NCBI GenBank assembly: GCA_019235595.1
Contig: JAFAKI010000207.1
Location: 1 to 10,251, forward strand
Length of the DNA stretch: 10,251 bases
Direction of reading: 5' to 3'
DNA from: Mucilaginibacter sp.
GTDB taxonomy: Bacteria; Bacteroidota; Bacteroidia; Sphingobacteriales; Sphingobacteriaceae
The position numbers were made by a program, and so were the translations under genes. A model generated the notes under the pieces. The model was not told the origin of the DNA. It worked only from the letters and a program-made list of their open reading frames with translations, and did no database searches. Numbering within the stretch: the stretch's first letter is position 1; every line of letters starts with the position of its first letter. Below are positions 1-6,058 of the stretch, piece by piece.

Positions 1-404
1 CGTCGTGCGTTGCCTTCTTTTCTGTTGATCAGGTCGATGATATTTTCCTTTGTCACCGGTTTCAGCATAAATGCTTTTACAAACCAGTATTTGCGTGCGC
101 GTTCAACATCGGCTGCAAATTTACTGGCCGACAGAATGTACACTTCCAATGGTTTCGGGAAAGTGGGGTACAACCATTTTATCCTGTCCAGAAAATCCCA
201 AACATTCATGCCCGGATTGTAAATATCCAAAATGATGGTATCCGGCATTGTTTTGGCGTTCAATCTGCGGCCCGATAGCAGGCTCAAAACGCCGATACTG
301 CTATCGGTACATTTTACTTCGCATGAAGTGCCATAGCGCGACAATACTTTTCTCAAAATAAATTGATCTAAGGGGCAGGTTTCGATGTAAGTCAGCTTGC
401 TCAT
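1..404 (-). CDS. Stand-alone response-regulator receiver domain protein (3' end beyond window)
   Basis: The frame starts at ATG 402-404 and stays open for 134 codons to the window edge, so the C-terminus is not seen. The fold reads as a CheY-like receiver. The putative phospho-acceptor is Asp60 in IILDIYNPGMNVWDF, the switch Ser/Thr position is Ser92 in YILSAS, and the conserved Lys-Pro is K115-P116 in FMLKPVT. The start, YIETCPLDQFILRKVL, resembles the usual LIDDDPxDxFI of Bacteroidota single-domain regulators. However, the acidic pair that binds Mg2+ is only partly kept: Glu8 is present and the next two positions are Thr and Cys. Nearly the whole visible protein is receiver, so an output domain is unlikely but cannot be excluded. 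Such proteins normally relay phosphate from a histidine kinase; no kinase is visible here. A TAATTTTG box lies 24 nt upstream of the start. Confidence 0.82.
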   Translation of the reverse strand, partial: MSKLTYIETCPLDQFILRKVLSRYGTSCEVKCTDSSIGVLSLLSGRRLNAKTMPDTIILDIYNPGMNVWDFLDRIKWLYPTFPKPLEVYILSASKFAADVERARKYWFVKAFMLKPVTKENIIDLINRKEGNAR

Positions 405-428
405 AATGGTAATGGGTTAATGAATAAC

Positions 429-436
429 CAAAATTA
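429..436 (-). promoter_or_regulatory. Candidate Bacteroidota -7 box (TAATTTTG) for the receiver gene
   Basis: Read on the minus strand, this matches the Bacteroidota sigma-A -7 consensus TAnnTTTG exactly and sits 24 nt before the ATG at 404. No clear TTG is seen at the matching -33 position, so the call rests on one box and its placement. Confidence 0.4.
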
Positions 437-545
437 TATCCCCCTGCCGGCATTACTGTTAGTGCCACTACGGGATTGCATGCGTAGTTTTACGGATTTG
501 GCGATGGTCTTTTTCACGTATGAGGAAGCGTTGGAAAGTGTGATT

Positions 546-561
546 CCTTCCCCGAGGAAGG
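546..561. repeat. GC-rich hairpin repeat, copy 1 (4-nt loop)
   Basis: The arms ccttcc (546-551) and ggaagg (556-561) are perfectly complementary around the loop ccga. A G-T pair and an A-T pair extend the stem outward. It resembles copy 2 at 631-646 in stem length, loop length and composition, which suggests a dispersed intergenic repeat rather than chance. It may also act as a transcription barrier. Between the two copies, gggggttt (569-576) can pair with aaacccct (597-604), with one G-T pair, so the whole stretch can fold. Confidence 0.5.
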
Positions 562-630
562 GAAGGTAGGGGGTTTCTACAATACAGCTGGCGTACAAAC
601 CCCTCCCTGCCACTTCACAAACAACCGCAC

Positions 631-646
631 CCCTCCCCAAGGAGGG
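631..646. repeat. GC-rich hairpin repeat, copy 2 (4-nt loop)
   Basis: The arms ccctcc (631-636) and ggaggg (641-646) pair perfectly around the loop ccaa. Stem and loop sizes equal those of copy 1, and the sequence differs from it by only a few substitutions. It lies 20 nt upstream of the -7 box of the lipoprotein gene. The 405-692 gap holds these repeats, two promoter boxes and no convincing gene. Confidence 0.5.
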
Positions 647-665
647 AATTTGTTTCGGATTTTAA

Positions 666-673
666 TAACTTTG
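666..673 (+). promoter_or_regulatory. Candidate Bacteroidota -7 box (TAACTTTG) for the lipoprotein gene
   Basis: This is an exact TAnnTTTG match, 19 nt before the ATG at 693, and predicts a leader of about 12 nt. A TTTG at 649-652 could serve as the -33 element, but the 13-nt spacing is shorter than usual. Confidence 0.45.
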
Positions 674-692
674 CCGCCTTATAACATTCATC

Positions 693-1355
693 ATGCCAAT
701 AAAAAAAGTCGTTCTATATTTTGTTCTCTTAACTTCCTTACTTTACTCGTGCAGCCACAAAAAGGTATTAGAAGGATCGATCACCTACGAGCTTCAATAT
801 CAATTGCCTGATAGTTTGAAAAAGTATGAGCTCTACCTACCTAAATCAGCCAAAGTATATTTCAAGGGCGACTCCGCAGTAAGTATCCAGCAAATGAACG
901 ATGAATCGACGACCATCATTACTCATAAATCCACCAACTTTATGCGGGTTTTGCTCGCCTCACGCGATAAAAAAATTATGATTGATTACAGCAAGGCCGA
1001 CCAGAACGAGGAATCGCCTGCAAGATTGGGTTATAGCTATGTAGCCAGCGTGGATACCCAAACCATCGCGCACCACAAAGCATTAAAATATGTGCTGACC
1101 AACAAAGTTACCGGCGAAACCGATGAAGCCTGGTTTACCAAAGAAATCTCGCTTATTCCAAACTCACTGACCATGACCTTTGATACCACCAAAGGATTCC
1201 CAATGTCGTTCACCTCCAGCACAAATGGCATGCTGACCAAAACGACTGTAAAAGAGATCAAATTTGAACCTGTGCCTGCCGGGATATTTTCTACGCCAAA
1301 AGGATATGAAAAAATGACACCGCAACAGCTAAGGGAAATGCCGGTGGAGAATTAA
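693..1355 (+). CDS. Small outer-membrane-type lipoprotein, GLPGLI/DUF4412-like
   Basis: A 220-residue protein with a type II signal peptide: two lysines (K4, K5), a hydrophobic run 6-17, and a lipobox LLYSC ending at Cys20. The residues after Cys20 (Ser, His, Lys, Lys) lack the acidic surface-export signal of Bacteroidota lipoproteins, so a periplasm-facing anchor is more likely. The mature part opens with GSITYELQYQ and consists of alternating strands. This resembles DUF4412 and GLPGLI-type beta-rich proteins, but that assignment is by general appearance only. No catalytic motif is visible, and the function is unknown. The start follows a TAACTTTG box. The gene ends 13 nt before the stop codon of the convergent small membrane protein gene, with no strong terminator between them. 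Confidence 0.8.
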   Translation: MPIKKVVLYFVLLTSLLYSCSHKKVLEGSITYELQYQLPDSLKKYELYLPKSAKVYFKGDSAVSIQQMNDESTTIITHKSTNFMRVLLASRDKKIMIDYSKADQNEESPARLGYSYVASVDTQTIAHHKALKYVLTNKVTGETDEAWFTKEISLIPNSLTMTFDTTKGFPMSFTSSTNGMLTKTTVKEIKFEPVPAGIFSTPKGYEKMTPQQLREMPVEN

Positions 1356-1368
1356 AGAGCAGATTATA

Positions 1369-1515
1369 TTACCTGCCTCTTTGTGACAGAATAGACATCA
1401 TAGCGCCAACTGCCACGCCGATGGCTACACCCATGGCCACGTTTTTCATCACCACGCCGATACCGGCGCCTATGGCGATGCCTACCGGCAATAGATATAG
1501 TGGACGTCTTCTCAT
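1369..1515 (-). CDS. 48-residue glycine-rich single-span membrane protein
   Basis: A short frame from ATG 1513-1515 to TAA 1369-1371. It begins MRRRPLYLLP, continues with small and branched residues in GxxxG-like spacing (VGIAIGAGIG, then MGVAIGVAVGAMM), and ends SILSQRGR. The basic N-terminus with a glycine-zipper hydrophobic core suggests one or two short membrane helices, possibly oligomerising. The start is 18 nt downstream of the DUF2306 gene on the same strand, so co-transcription is likely. No specific function can be assigned. Support comes from the composition, the clean start and stop, and the tight fit between two genes. It is short enough that chance remains possible. Confidence 0.62.
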   Translation of the reverse strand: MRRRPLYLLPVGIAIGAGIGVVMKNVAMGVAIGVAVGAMMSILSQRGR

Positions 1516-1533
1516 TGAGTAAAGATAATGGAT

Positions 1534-2163
1534 TTACAAACTTTTACTAATCAATTGCTTCTGATCATAATAGTTCAAAACTTCAGCGATGACCAGGTTG
1601 GGCACCCAGCTTAAAAATGCGATGATGAGGTAGTTGTTTGCAAACCCAACACCACTACCAAAAACGGTAAATAGCCAAATGTAAAAACGAAGCGTCACCG
1701 CGGCAAAAGCCAATGAATAGCTCCGGCGCATCATCCGCACGTGCTCGTCTATTTTTCGGTTTCGCACGAACAGCCATGCCGACAGCGTAAATGTCACCCA
1801 CAATGTATTTTGCAGTAAAAATGAGGTAAAAACACCCGGCCCACGATTGATAAAAAATGTCATCACATAGGCACCAGGTGCGGCAAAAAATAATACGCCG
1901 AATACATAGATCTTCCCTAGTAATTTGTGCAGATTGCGCCGGGCATAAACCCATTTAGAAAACTGGAAAAAACCGACAATAAGGATAGTACTTGCTCCAA
2001 AAATGTGCGCATAAAAAGCGGGCAAATACAAGCCCGTTTTTACCGCAAATTGCTTTAATGCAAGAAAGGCGGTATCCGGCTTAAAAGTAAGGTATTGTAT
2101 CGTGCCTGCACACAATACAAATACCCAGAAGAATGCAAATATCCTTATTGCCTTTATTACCAT
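1534..2163 (-). CDS. DUF2306-family multi-pass membrane protein
   Basis: A 209-residue hydrophobic protein with about six predicted membrane spans, roughly residues 5-25, 50-70, 83-105, 113-133, 147-167 and 178-197. It carries features I associate with DUF2306: a YAHIFGAS segment with His53, a basic LHKLLGKIYVFG loop with His79, and HVRMMRRSYSLAFAAVTLR with His141 entering the fifth span. The conserved histidines near membrane ends suggest a heme- or metal-linked membrane protein, but the family's biochemical role is not established. Its ATG is only 3 nt past the stop of the upstream WG/YARHG gene, which indicates one transcript. The 48-residue gene follows 18 nt downstream. Length is normal for the family. 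Confidence 0.8.
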   Translation of the reverse strand: MVIKAIRIFAFFWVFVLCAGTIQYLTFKPDTAFLALKQFAVKTGLYLPAFYAHIFGASTILIVGFFQFSKWVYARRNLHKLLGKIYVFGVLFFAAPGAYVMTFFINRGPGVFTSFLLQNTLWVTFTLSAWLFVRNRKIDEHVRMMRRSYSLAFAAVTLRFYIWLFTVFGSGVGFANNYLIIAFLSWVPNLVIAEVLNYYDQKQLISKSL

Positions 2164-2166
2164 TCC

Positions 2167-4068
2167 TTATCGCGAAGCCATTGTCTTCTCTTGTGTGCCC
2201 TTCAGTTTCTGGTTGATCCAGTTGATGTTGTATTTGTCGATGGCGGTTAATGAATCATCAACTGTCGTATTCCCATCCAATACTTTGCCACTATTTCTAT
2301 CGTAGACCAATTCAATATTCTGGAAAACTTCCTTCCACCGCTTATCTTTAAATTCGTATCTGTAATCCGCATAAATTTCGTTCTTCATATAGCGAAGAAT
2401 TTCCGGGGTTAAATAGTCGATATTCTTTTTTTGCCCCTCGTTATAACGACCGGCACCAATTAAAAGATTATAACAACCATTCAGATAGGAGTCATCCATC
2501 TTTACATATTTAGTAAAGCCGAAAGTTCTTTTATTAGGCAATTCAATCAACTTGTTATTTTTCACCATTAGGTAATGGTAGTAGGTTCCGCCAGTAATTG
2601 TCGTTGTAGAATCGTACAGATCAACATACATTAACGCGCCTGCTTTAACCTCAAAAAGAGAATCATTGATAGCTTTTATTTGGGTGATGTTACATGACCC
2701 TACATATTCGCCGTCACTCTCTTCCTCGCCATAATCAGTGCGTATTTCATGAGATAGAACTCTGTTCTTCTTTTTATCAATAATTACTAAATTTTTTGAA
2801 TCATAAAATTCACCCCTACCCCCGATAAAATGATCTTTGAGTGAATAAAATGCAGCTTGAAACCAGTTTTCCGGCTCTTCTCGTTTTTCAGCGAGATCTA
2901 TTTTATAATCGACATGAACCTCGCCGTCGATATCTTTTCTCAATGGATTTTGGAAGCCCCATATCTTATTGAGCATATTTAGGTCTACAAGGTAAGAGGG
3001 CGGAATATATAATGCAGCATGTTGTTCTCTCGAATTATATTCGGTGATTGACGGAAATTTATCCGGCTTGATATTTAAGCCCTTGATTGTTTCAATTTTT
3101 GAGAAGAACTCGCTAACTTTAAGATCAACCCTTTCAGAAATACTGGTGTCTTTTTTCAGATAGAAATAATTATCACCATCCCTTAAAACAGCCAGGTTCT
3201 CATCATCATTTATCGGGAAGATCTGATCATACTTAATAGGAACAATATTTTTCCCCACAAGATCATAAAAACCTTTCTTATTGTCTTTCTCCACCTCGAC
3301 CATGCCCGGAAAAGTGCCGTTAATATTATAAACCAAATCATATTCGGCTGGTATGATTTCTTTCAGATCGGGGCTAACCAACCCCATTTTGTAAGGATAA
3401 GAACCTAAGCCTCGTTGGATATCTTCGATGTCCCACTTACCTTTCACAACATAGAAGTACGTCTTATTATTCAAATGCCCAAACCATATCACACTATCAT
3501 ATTTTGATTTAAGTTGCTTTGCCGTTTCAAAAGCTTTCAGAGTGATGGGGCTATACATATCCTTATCGGCTATTATTTTACTCCGTATCAAGTTTTCGTC
3601 AGCAAAATAATCCGCTAAAAATTCACGGGCATCAACCTGGATAATTTTAAATTGATGCGGCCCCAGCTGGTGTATTTTCAAGGTCAATACTGATGATTTT
3701 GCATCAAATGATTCACGGCTGAACTCAGCAGGAATTTTTGCAATAATCAGTTCGGAGTTTACAATACTAACAGTACTTGCATCAACGTTTAAATGTATTG
3801 CAGCTAAAGGTTTTTCCTTGCCATTAAGATCCTTTTTGCCAACTAAAAGATTGATCAGTTTCTTTAATGCCCGCGGAGGAGTGTTCACATCAAAATCAGC
3901 CAATAATGAAGCCGTTTTACCTTCATTGATCTGATTGCTAAAGGCGTATAAAAACTGGTTGATCTCGTCCTTTTTAGGTTTGATTAGGTTCCGGCTTCTG
4001 ATAAAAAGGAACGCACCGGCAAGCAATACCAAAATTGCTACCGTGATAAGAATAGGTTTGGTTTTCAT
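2167..4068 (-). CDS. Membrane-anchored protein with WG-like repeats and a C-terminal YARHG-like domain
   Basis: A 633-residue protein. Residues 5-24 form one hydrophobic helix followed by basic residues and no lipobox, so it is probably anchored in the inner membrane. Residues 30-160 are an unassigned alpha/beta region. Residues about 229-305 contain WG-repeat-like units, for example KKGFYDLVGKNIVPIKYDQI at 264-283, preceded by KEIIPAEYDLVY. The C-terminal part (about 557-619) resembles YARHG: EILRYMKNEIYADYRYEFKD followed later by DSLTAIDKYNINWI. The name-giving motif is altered to YADYR. Both domain types are usually found in extracytoplasmic proteins of unknown binding role. The start ATG is 53 nt past the AraC stop. 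The DUF2306 gene follows after 3 nt. The domain calls are by eye. Confidence 0.72.
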   Translation of the reverse strand: MKTKPILITVAILVLLAGAFLFIRSRNLIKPKKDEINQFLYAFSNQINEGKTASLLADFDVNTPPRALKKLINLLVGKKDLNGKEKPLAAIHLNVDASTVSIVNSELIIAKIPAEFSRESFDAKSSVLTLKIHQLGPHQFKIIQVDAREFLADYFADENLIRSKIIADKDMYSPITLKAFETAKQLKSKYDSVIWFGHLNNKTYFYVVKGKWDIEDIQRGLGSYPYKMGLVSPDLKEIIPAEYDLVYNINGTFPGMVEVEKDNKKGFYDLVGKNIVPIKYDQIFPINDDENLAVLRDGDNYFYLKKDTSISERVDLKVSEFFSKIETIKGLNIKPDKFPSITEYNSREQHAALYIPPSYLVDLNMLNKIWGFQNPLRKDIDGEVHVDYKIDLAEKREEPENWFQAAFYSLKDHFIGGRGEFYDSKNLVIIDKKKNRVLSHEIRTDYGEEESDGEYVGSCNITQIKAINDSLFEVKAGALMYVDLYDSTTTITGGTYYHYLMVKNNKLIELPNKRTFGFTKYVKMDDSYLNGCYNLLIGAGRYNEGQKKNIDYLTPEILRYMKNEIYADYRYEFKDKRWKEVFQNIELVYDRNSGKVLDGNTTVDDSLTAIDKYNINWINQKLKGTQEKTMASR

Positions 4069-4070
4069 AT

Positions 4071-4117
4071 CACCGAAGATAAGTAAATATGTCTATTCGG
4101 TGCAAGAGGACACCAAA
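4071..4117. promoter_or_regulatory. Cluster of three CACCRAA motifs upstream of the WG/YARHG gene
   Basis: The heptamer caccgaa (4071-4077) recurs inverted as ttcggtg (4096-4102) and again as caccaaa (4111-4117). The cluster fills most of the 53-nt gap between the AraC stop and the WG/YARHG start. The first two copies can form a 7-bp hairpin with an 18-nt loop; the second and third can form a smaller one with one mismatch. It could be an operator, an attenuating hairpin or chance. Confidence 0.25.
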
Positions 4118-4121
4118 GACG

Positions 4122-5021
4122 TCAGGCTGTAAATCTGCTCGCAGTTTCTCCGCTAAACTCACGCATAAAATTCTTGCGATAGTTGAGCGGGCTTTGGTGC
4201 ATTTTGTGTTTAAACATTTTATAAAAATGCGATACATCGCCAAAGCCGCTGTCGAACGATATTTGTGATATTGGCTTATCCGTTTGCACCAGTTGCTGGG
4301 TGGCGTAATTGAGCCGGTATTCGATCACGGTTTCCATAAATGTTTTGCGGGTGATCTTTTTAAAGTATTTGCAGAAGGCGTTTGGCGTCATATGGGCAAT
4401 GTAGGAAGCCTGGTCGAGCGAAATATCGCCCCTGAAATTCTCTACCAGGTAAGCAAATACCGGGTTAATACGCTCCTGTTCAGCACGGGATTGCTCCGCA
4501 ACGCTACGCTGCTGATCCAGTAACTTGTAGTCAGTTGAAACCGCAAGGCGTTGCAATATCTCCAACAATTCGATCAGCATTTTAAAGTTATTCTTCTCCT
4601 CAGACAGATGCGTCAGAACATGATTTATACTGGCTCGGGTATCACCATTAAAACAGATCCCACTGGCGCTCATTTGCAGCAGTTTTTTAATGCCTTGCAG
4701 TTCATCTTTATTTAAAAAATCCTCGCCTAAAAAATTGCCGCTAAACTGGATCACTATGGCACTGGCATCTTCATGATTGGTCCCGTCGGCTTCCAGTTTC
4801 CAGCAATGTGGCAGACAGGCGCCGAGTAATACTAGGTCGCCGCTTGAAAAGTCTTCCATGTGGCTGCCAACATAGCGTTTGCCACGCCCGTGCACAATAT
4901 AAGTAAGTTCATATTCCTCGTGAAAATGATAGGGCGCATCAAAAGCCGGTTTACCAAAAGTCCGGATCAGGAACGAATGCCCGCTCGAAGGCTGAAGCAC
5001 CTCATAAGAAGCTTTAATCAT
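4122..5021 (-). CDS. AraC-family transcriptional regulator with N-terminal cupin
   Basis: A 299-residue protein of standard AraC layout. The N-terminal sensor is cupin-like: APYHFHEEYELTYIVHG at 29-45 carries the HxHxxxE-type signature, and GDLVLLGACLPHCW follows at 61-74. The C-terminal DNA-binding domain has two helix-turn-helix units, about 199-228 (ISLDQASYIAHMTPNAFCKY and on) and about 249-283, where ISFDSGFGDVSHFYKMFKHK and SPLNYRK match the family signature well. The ligand is unknown; cupin AraC sensors often bind sugars or small metabolites. The gene is divergent from the oxygenase gene with 123 nt between start codons, which makes the oxygenase the most likely target. An 8-bp inverted repeat lies in that gap. 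Whether it also controls the downstream WG/YARHG gene cannot be told. Confidence 0.92.
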   Translation of the reverse strand: MIKASYEVLQPSSGHSFLIRTFGKPAFDAPYHFHEEYELTYIVHGRGKRYVGSHMEDFSSGDLVLLGACLPHCWKLEADGTNHEDASAIVIQFSGNFLGEDFLNKDELQGIKKLLQMSASGICFNGDTRASINHVLTHLSEEKNNFKMLIELLEILQRLAVSTDYKLLDQQRSVAEQSRAEQERINPVFAYLVENFRGDISLDQASYIAHMTPNAFCKYFKKITRKTFMETVIEYRLNYATQQLVQTDKPISQISFDSGFGDVSHFYKMFKHKMHQSPLNYRKNFMREFSGETASRFTA

Positions 5022-5058
5022 AGGTTATTTTGGTTTTATAATTACCAGAATGCAATAT

Positions 5059-5097
5059 AATGATAATATATACCACATATCAACCATTCTTATCATT
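5059..5097. promoter_or_regulatory. Inverted repeat, candidate AraC operator
   Basis: The arms aatgataa (5059-5066) and ttatcatt (5090-5097) are exact reverse complements. Their centres are 31 bp apart, about three helical turns, so both arms face the same side of the DNA. The site lies between the AraC start and the oxygenase promoter box. The region is AT-rich, which raises the chance of coincidence. Confidence 0.38.
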
Positions 5098-5118
5098 TTT
5101 TTGAATTAACTGCCGGAC

Positions 5119-5126
5119 TAAATTTG
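5119..5126 (+). promoter_or_regulatory. Candidate Bacteroidota -7 box (TAAATTTG) for the oxygenase gene
   Basis: This is an exact TAnnTTTG match, with a TTTG at 5100-5103 as a possible -33 element at 15-nt spacing, slightly short. It predicts transcription starting near 5132 and a leader of about 12 nt before ATG 5145. It also makes the in-frame TTG at 5124, which lies inside the box, an unlikely start codon. Confidence 0.5.
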
Positions 5127-5144
5127 ATTATAAGCCTCAATCGA

Positions 5145-5963
5145 ATGAACACCACTTCTCAATTACCTAAACTGGATGATTTTATCCCTGTAAATCAAGG
5201 CCATATCACCGAATTCCAAGAAAAAGGGCATACACTGATACATGGGATATTGTCTGCCGATGAAATAGCTGCATATCGTCCAATCATCGTAAACGCTGCC
5301 GAAAAGTATAACACCGAAAAACGTAAAATAGCCGACAGAGATACCTATGGCAAGGCTTTTTTGCAGATCATGAACTTGTGGCGTTGCGATGAAGGTGTAA
5401 AAGAATTTGTTTTATCGAAACGGCTGGCCAAAATAGCGGCCGATTTGATGGGGGTTGAGAATGTGCGGATTTATCACGATCAGGCATTGTTTAAGGAAGC
5501 CGGTGGAGGTCCAACTCCCTGGCACCAGGACCAATACTACTGGCCAATCGACACTAATAATACCATCACACTTTGGATGCCCCTGGTAGATATTGATGTG
5601 GATATGGGAATGCTCACTTTTGCATCGGGCTCATTTAAAAATGGCGCAGTATTCGATTTTGAAATTTCGGACGAATCCGAATCTGCATTCGATGATTATG
5701 TACAGAAGGAAAAATTCCCGATAACCAGAGCGCAAACGATGAATGCCGGCGACGCAACTTTTCACCGCGGGTTTACTATTCACAACGCACCCGGCAATCA
5801 ATCTAATCAGATGCGGGAAGTAATGACCATTATTTACGTGGCCGATGGAGCAAGGGTATCTGAACCAAAGCATAGTTGGCAGCGAAACGATCACCAAAAA
5901 TGGCTGATGGGAAAACCGGTTGGGGAATTGATTGATTCGGAATTGAATCCAAAGGTTCTCTAA
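5145..5963 (+). CDS. Phytanoyl-CoA dioxygenase (PhyH)-family Fe(II)/2-oxoglutarate oxygenase
   Basis: A 272-residue protein counted from ATG 5145. An in-frame TTG at 5124 would add seven residues but falls inside the promoter box. The iron-binding facial triad reads H127 and D129 in PTPWHQDQYYWPID, and H213 in HRGFTIHNAPGN. R224 in MREVMTIIY fits the arginine that holds 2-oxoglutarate. Length and motif spacing are typical of PhyH-like hydroxylases. Members hydroxylate very different small molecules, so the substrate cannot be named; phytanoyl-CoA itself is not implied. The divergent AraC gene suggests induction by the substrate or a related metabolite. The gene converges on egtD, from which it is separated by a palindromic repeat. 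A link to ergothioneine metabolism is not shown by the sequence. Confidence 0.9.
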   Translation: MNTTSQLPKLDDFIPVNQGHITEFQEKGHTLIHGILSADEIAAYRPIIVNAAEKYNTEKRKIADRDTYGKAFLQIMNLWRCDEGVKEFVLSKRLAKIAADLMGVENVRIYHDQALFKEAGGGPTPWHQDQYYWPIDTNNTITLWMPLVDIDVDMGMLTFASGSFKNGAVFDFEISDESESAFDDYVQKEKFPITRAQTMNAGDATFHRGFTIHNAPGNQSNQMREVMTIIYVADGARVSEPKHSWQRNDHQKWLMGKPVGELIDSELNPKVL

Positions 5964-5969
5964 GGATAT

Positions 5970-6054
5970 GGAATAATGAATTTTGAATGCCGAATGATGA
6001 AGTAATGCTGTTCACTTCATCATTCATTATTGGGTATTCGGTGTTCGATATTCC
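5970..6054. repeat. Imperfect palindromic intergenic repeat
   Basis: The stretch begins ggaata (5970-5975) and ends tattcc (6049-6054), with related words such as aatgaat, gccgaat and attcggt mirrored around the centre. It has the look of the AT-rich ATTCATTATTCGG-like repeats scattered between genes in Bacteroidota. Its presence elsewhere in this genome cannot be tested here. Confidence 0.5.
5992..6025. terminator. 12-bp hairpin between convergent genes, possible bidirectional terminator
   Basis: The arms gaatgatgaagt (5992-6003) and acttcatcattc (6014-6025) pair perfectly around a 10-nt loop. The hairpin lies 28 nt after the oxygenase stop and 33 nt after the egtD stop, the position expected of a terminator shared by convergent genes. 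No long T-run follows on either strand, so termination is inferred from structure and position. Confidence 0.45.
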
Positions 6055-6058
6055 AGGC

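Noticed and set aside
10..222. Plus-strand 70-codon frame
   Set aside because: It lies wholly inside the receiver gene on the opposite strand, whose translation has clear conserved motifs.
434..640. 68-codon minus-strand frame upstream of the receiver gene
   Set aside because: It runs through the GC-rich hairpin repeats and overlaps a promoter box; its translation shows no domain, signal or membrane segment. It is better explained as repeat DNA.
1655..1954. Minus-strand 99-codon frame within the DUF2306 gene
   Set aside because: It is the same strand in another phase; its translation lacks hydrophobic periodicity or motifs, while the main frame has six spans and family motifs.
5059..5097. 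Inverted repeat as an intrinsic terminator
   Set aside because: It lies between divergent start codons, has a 23-nt AT-rich spacer and weak stem; a terminator makes no sense there, so it was listed as a possible operator.
5124..5144. TTG start adding seven residues to the oxygenase
   Set aside because: The codon lies inside a perfect TAAATTTG promoter box, so it would not be transcribed; ATG 5145 is the better start.
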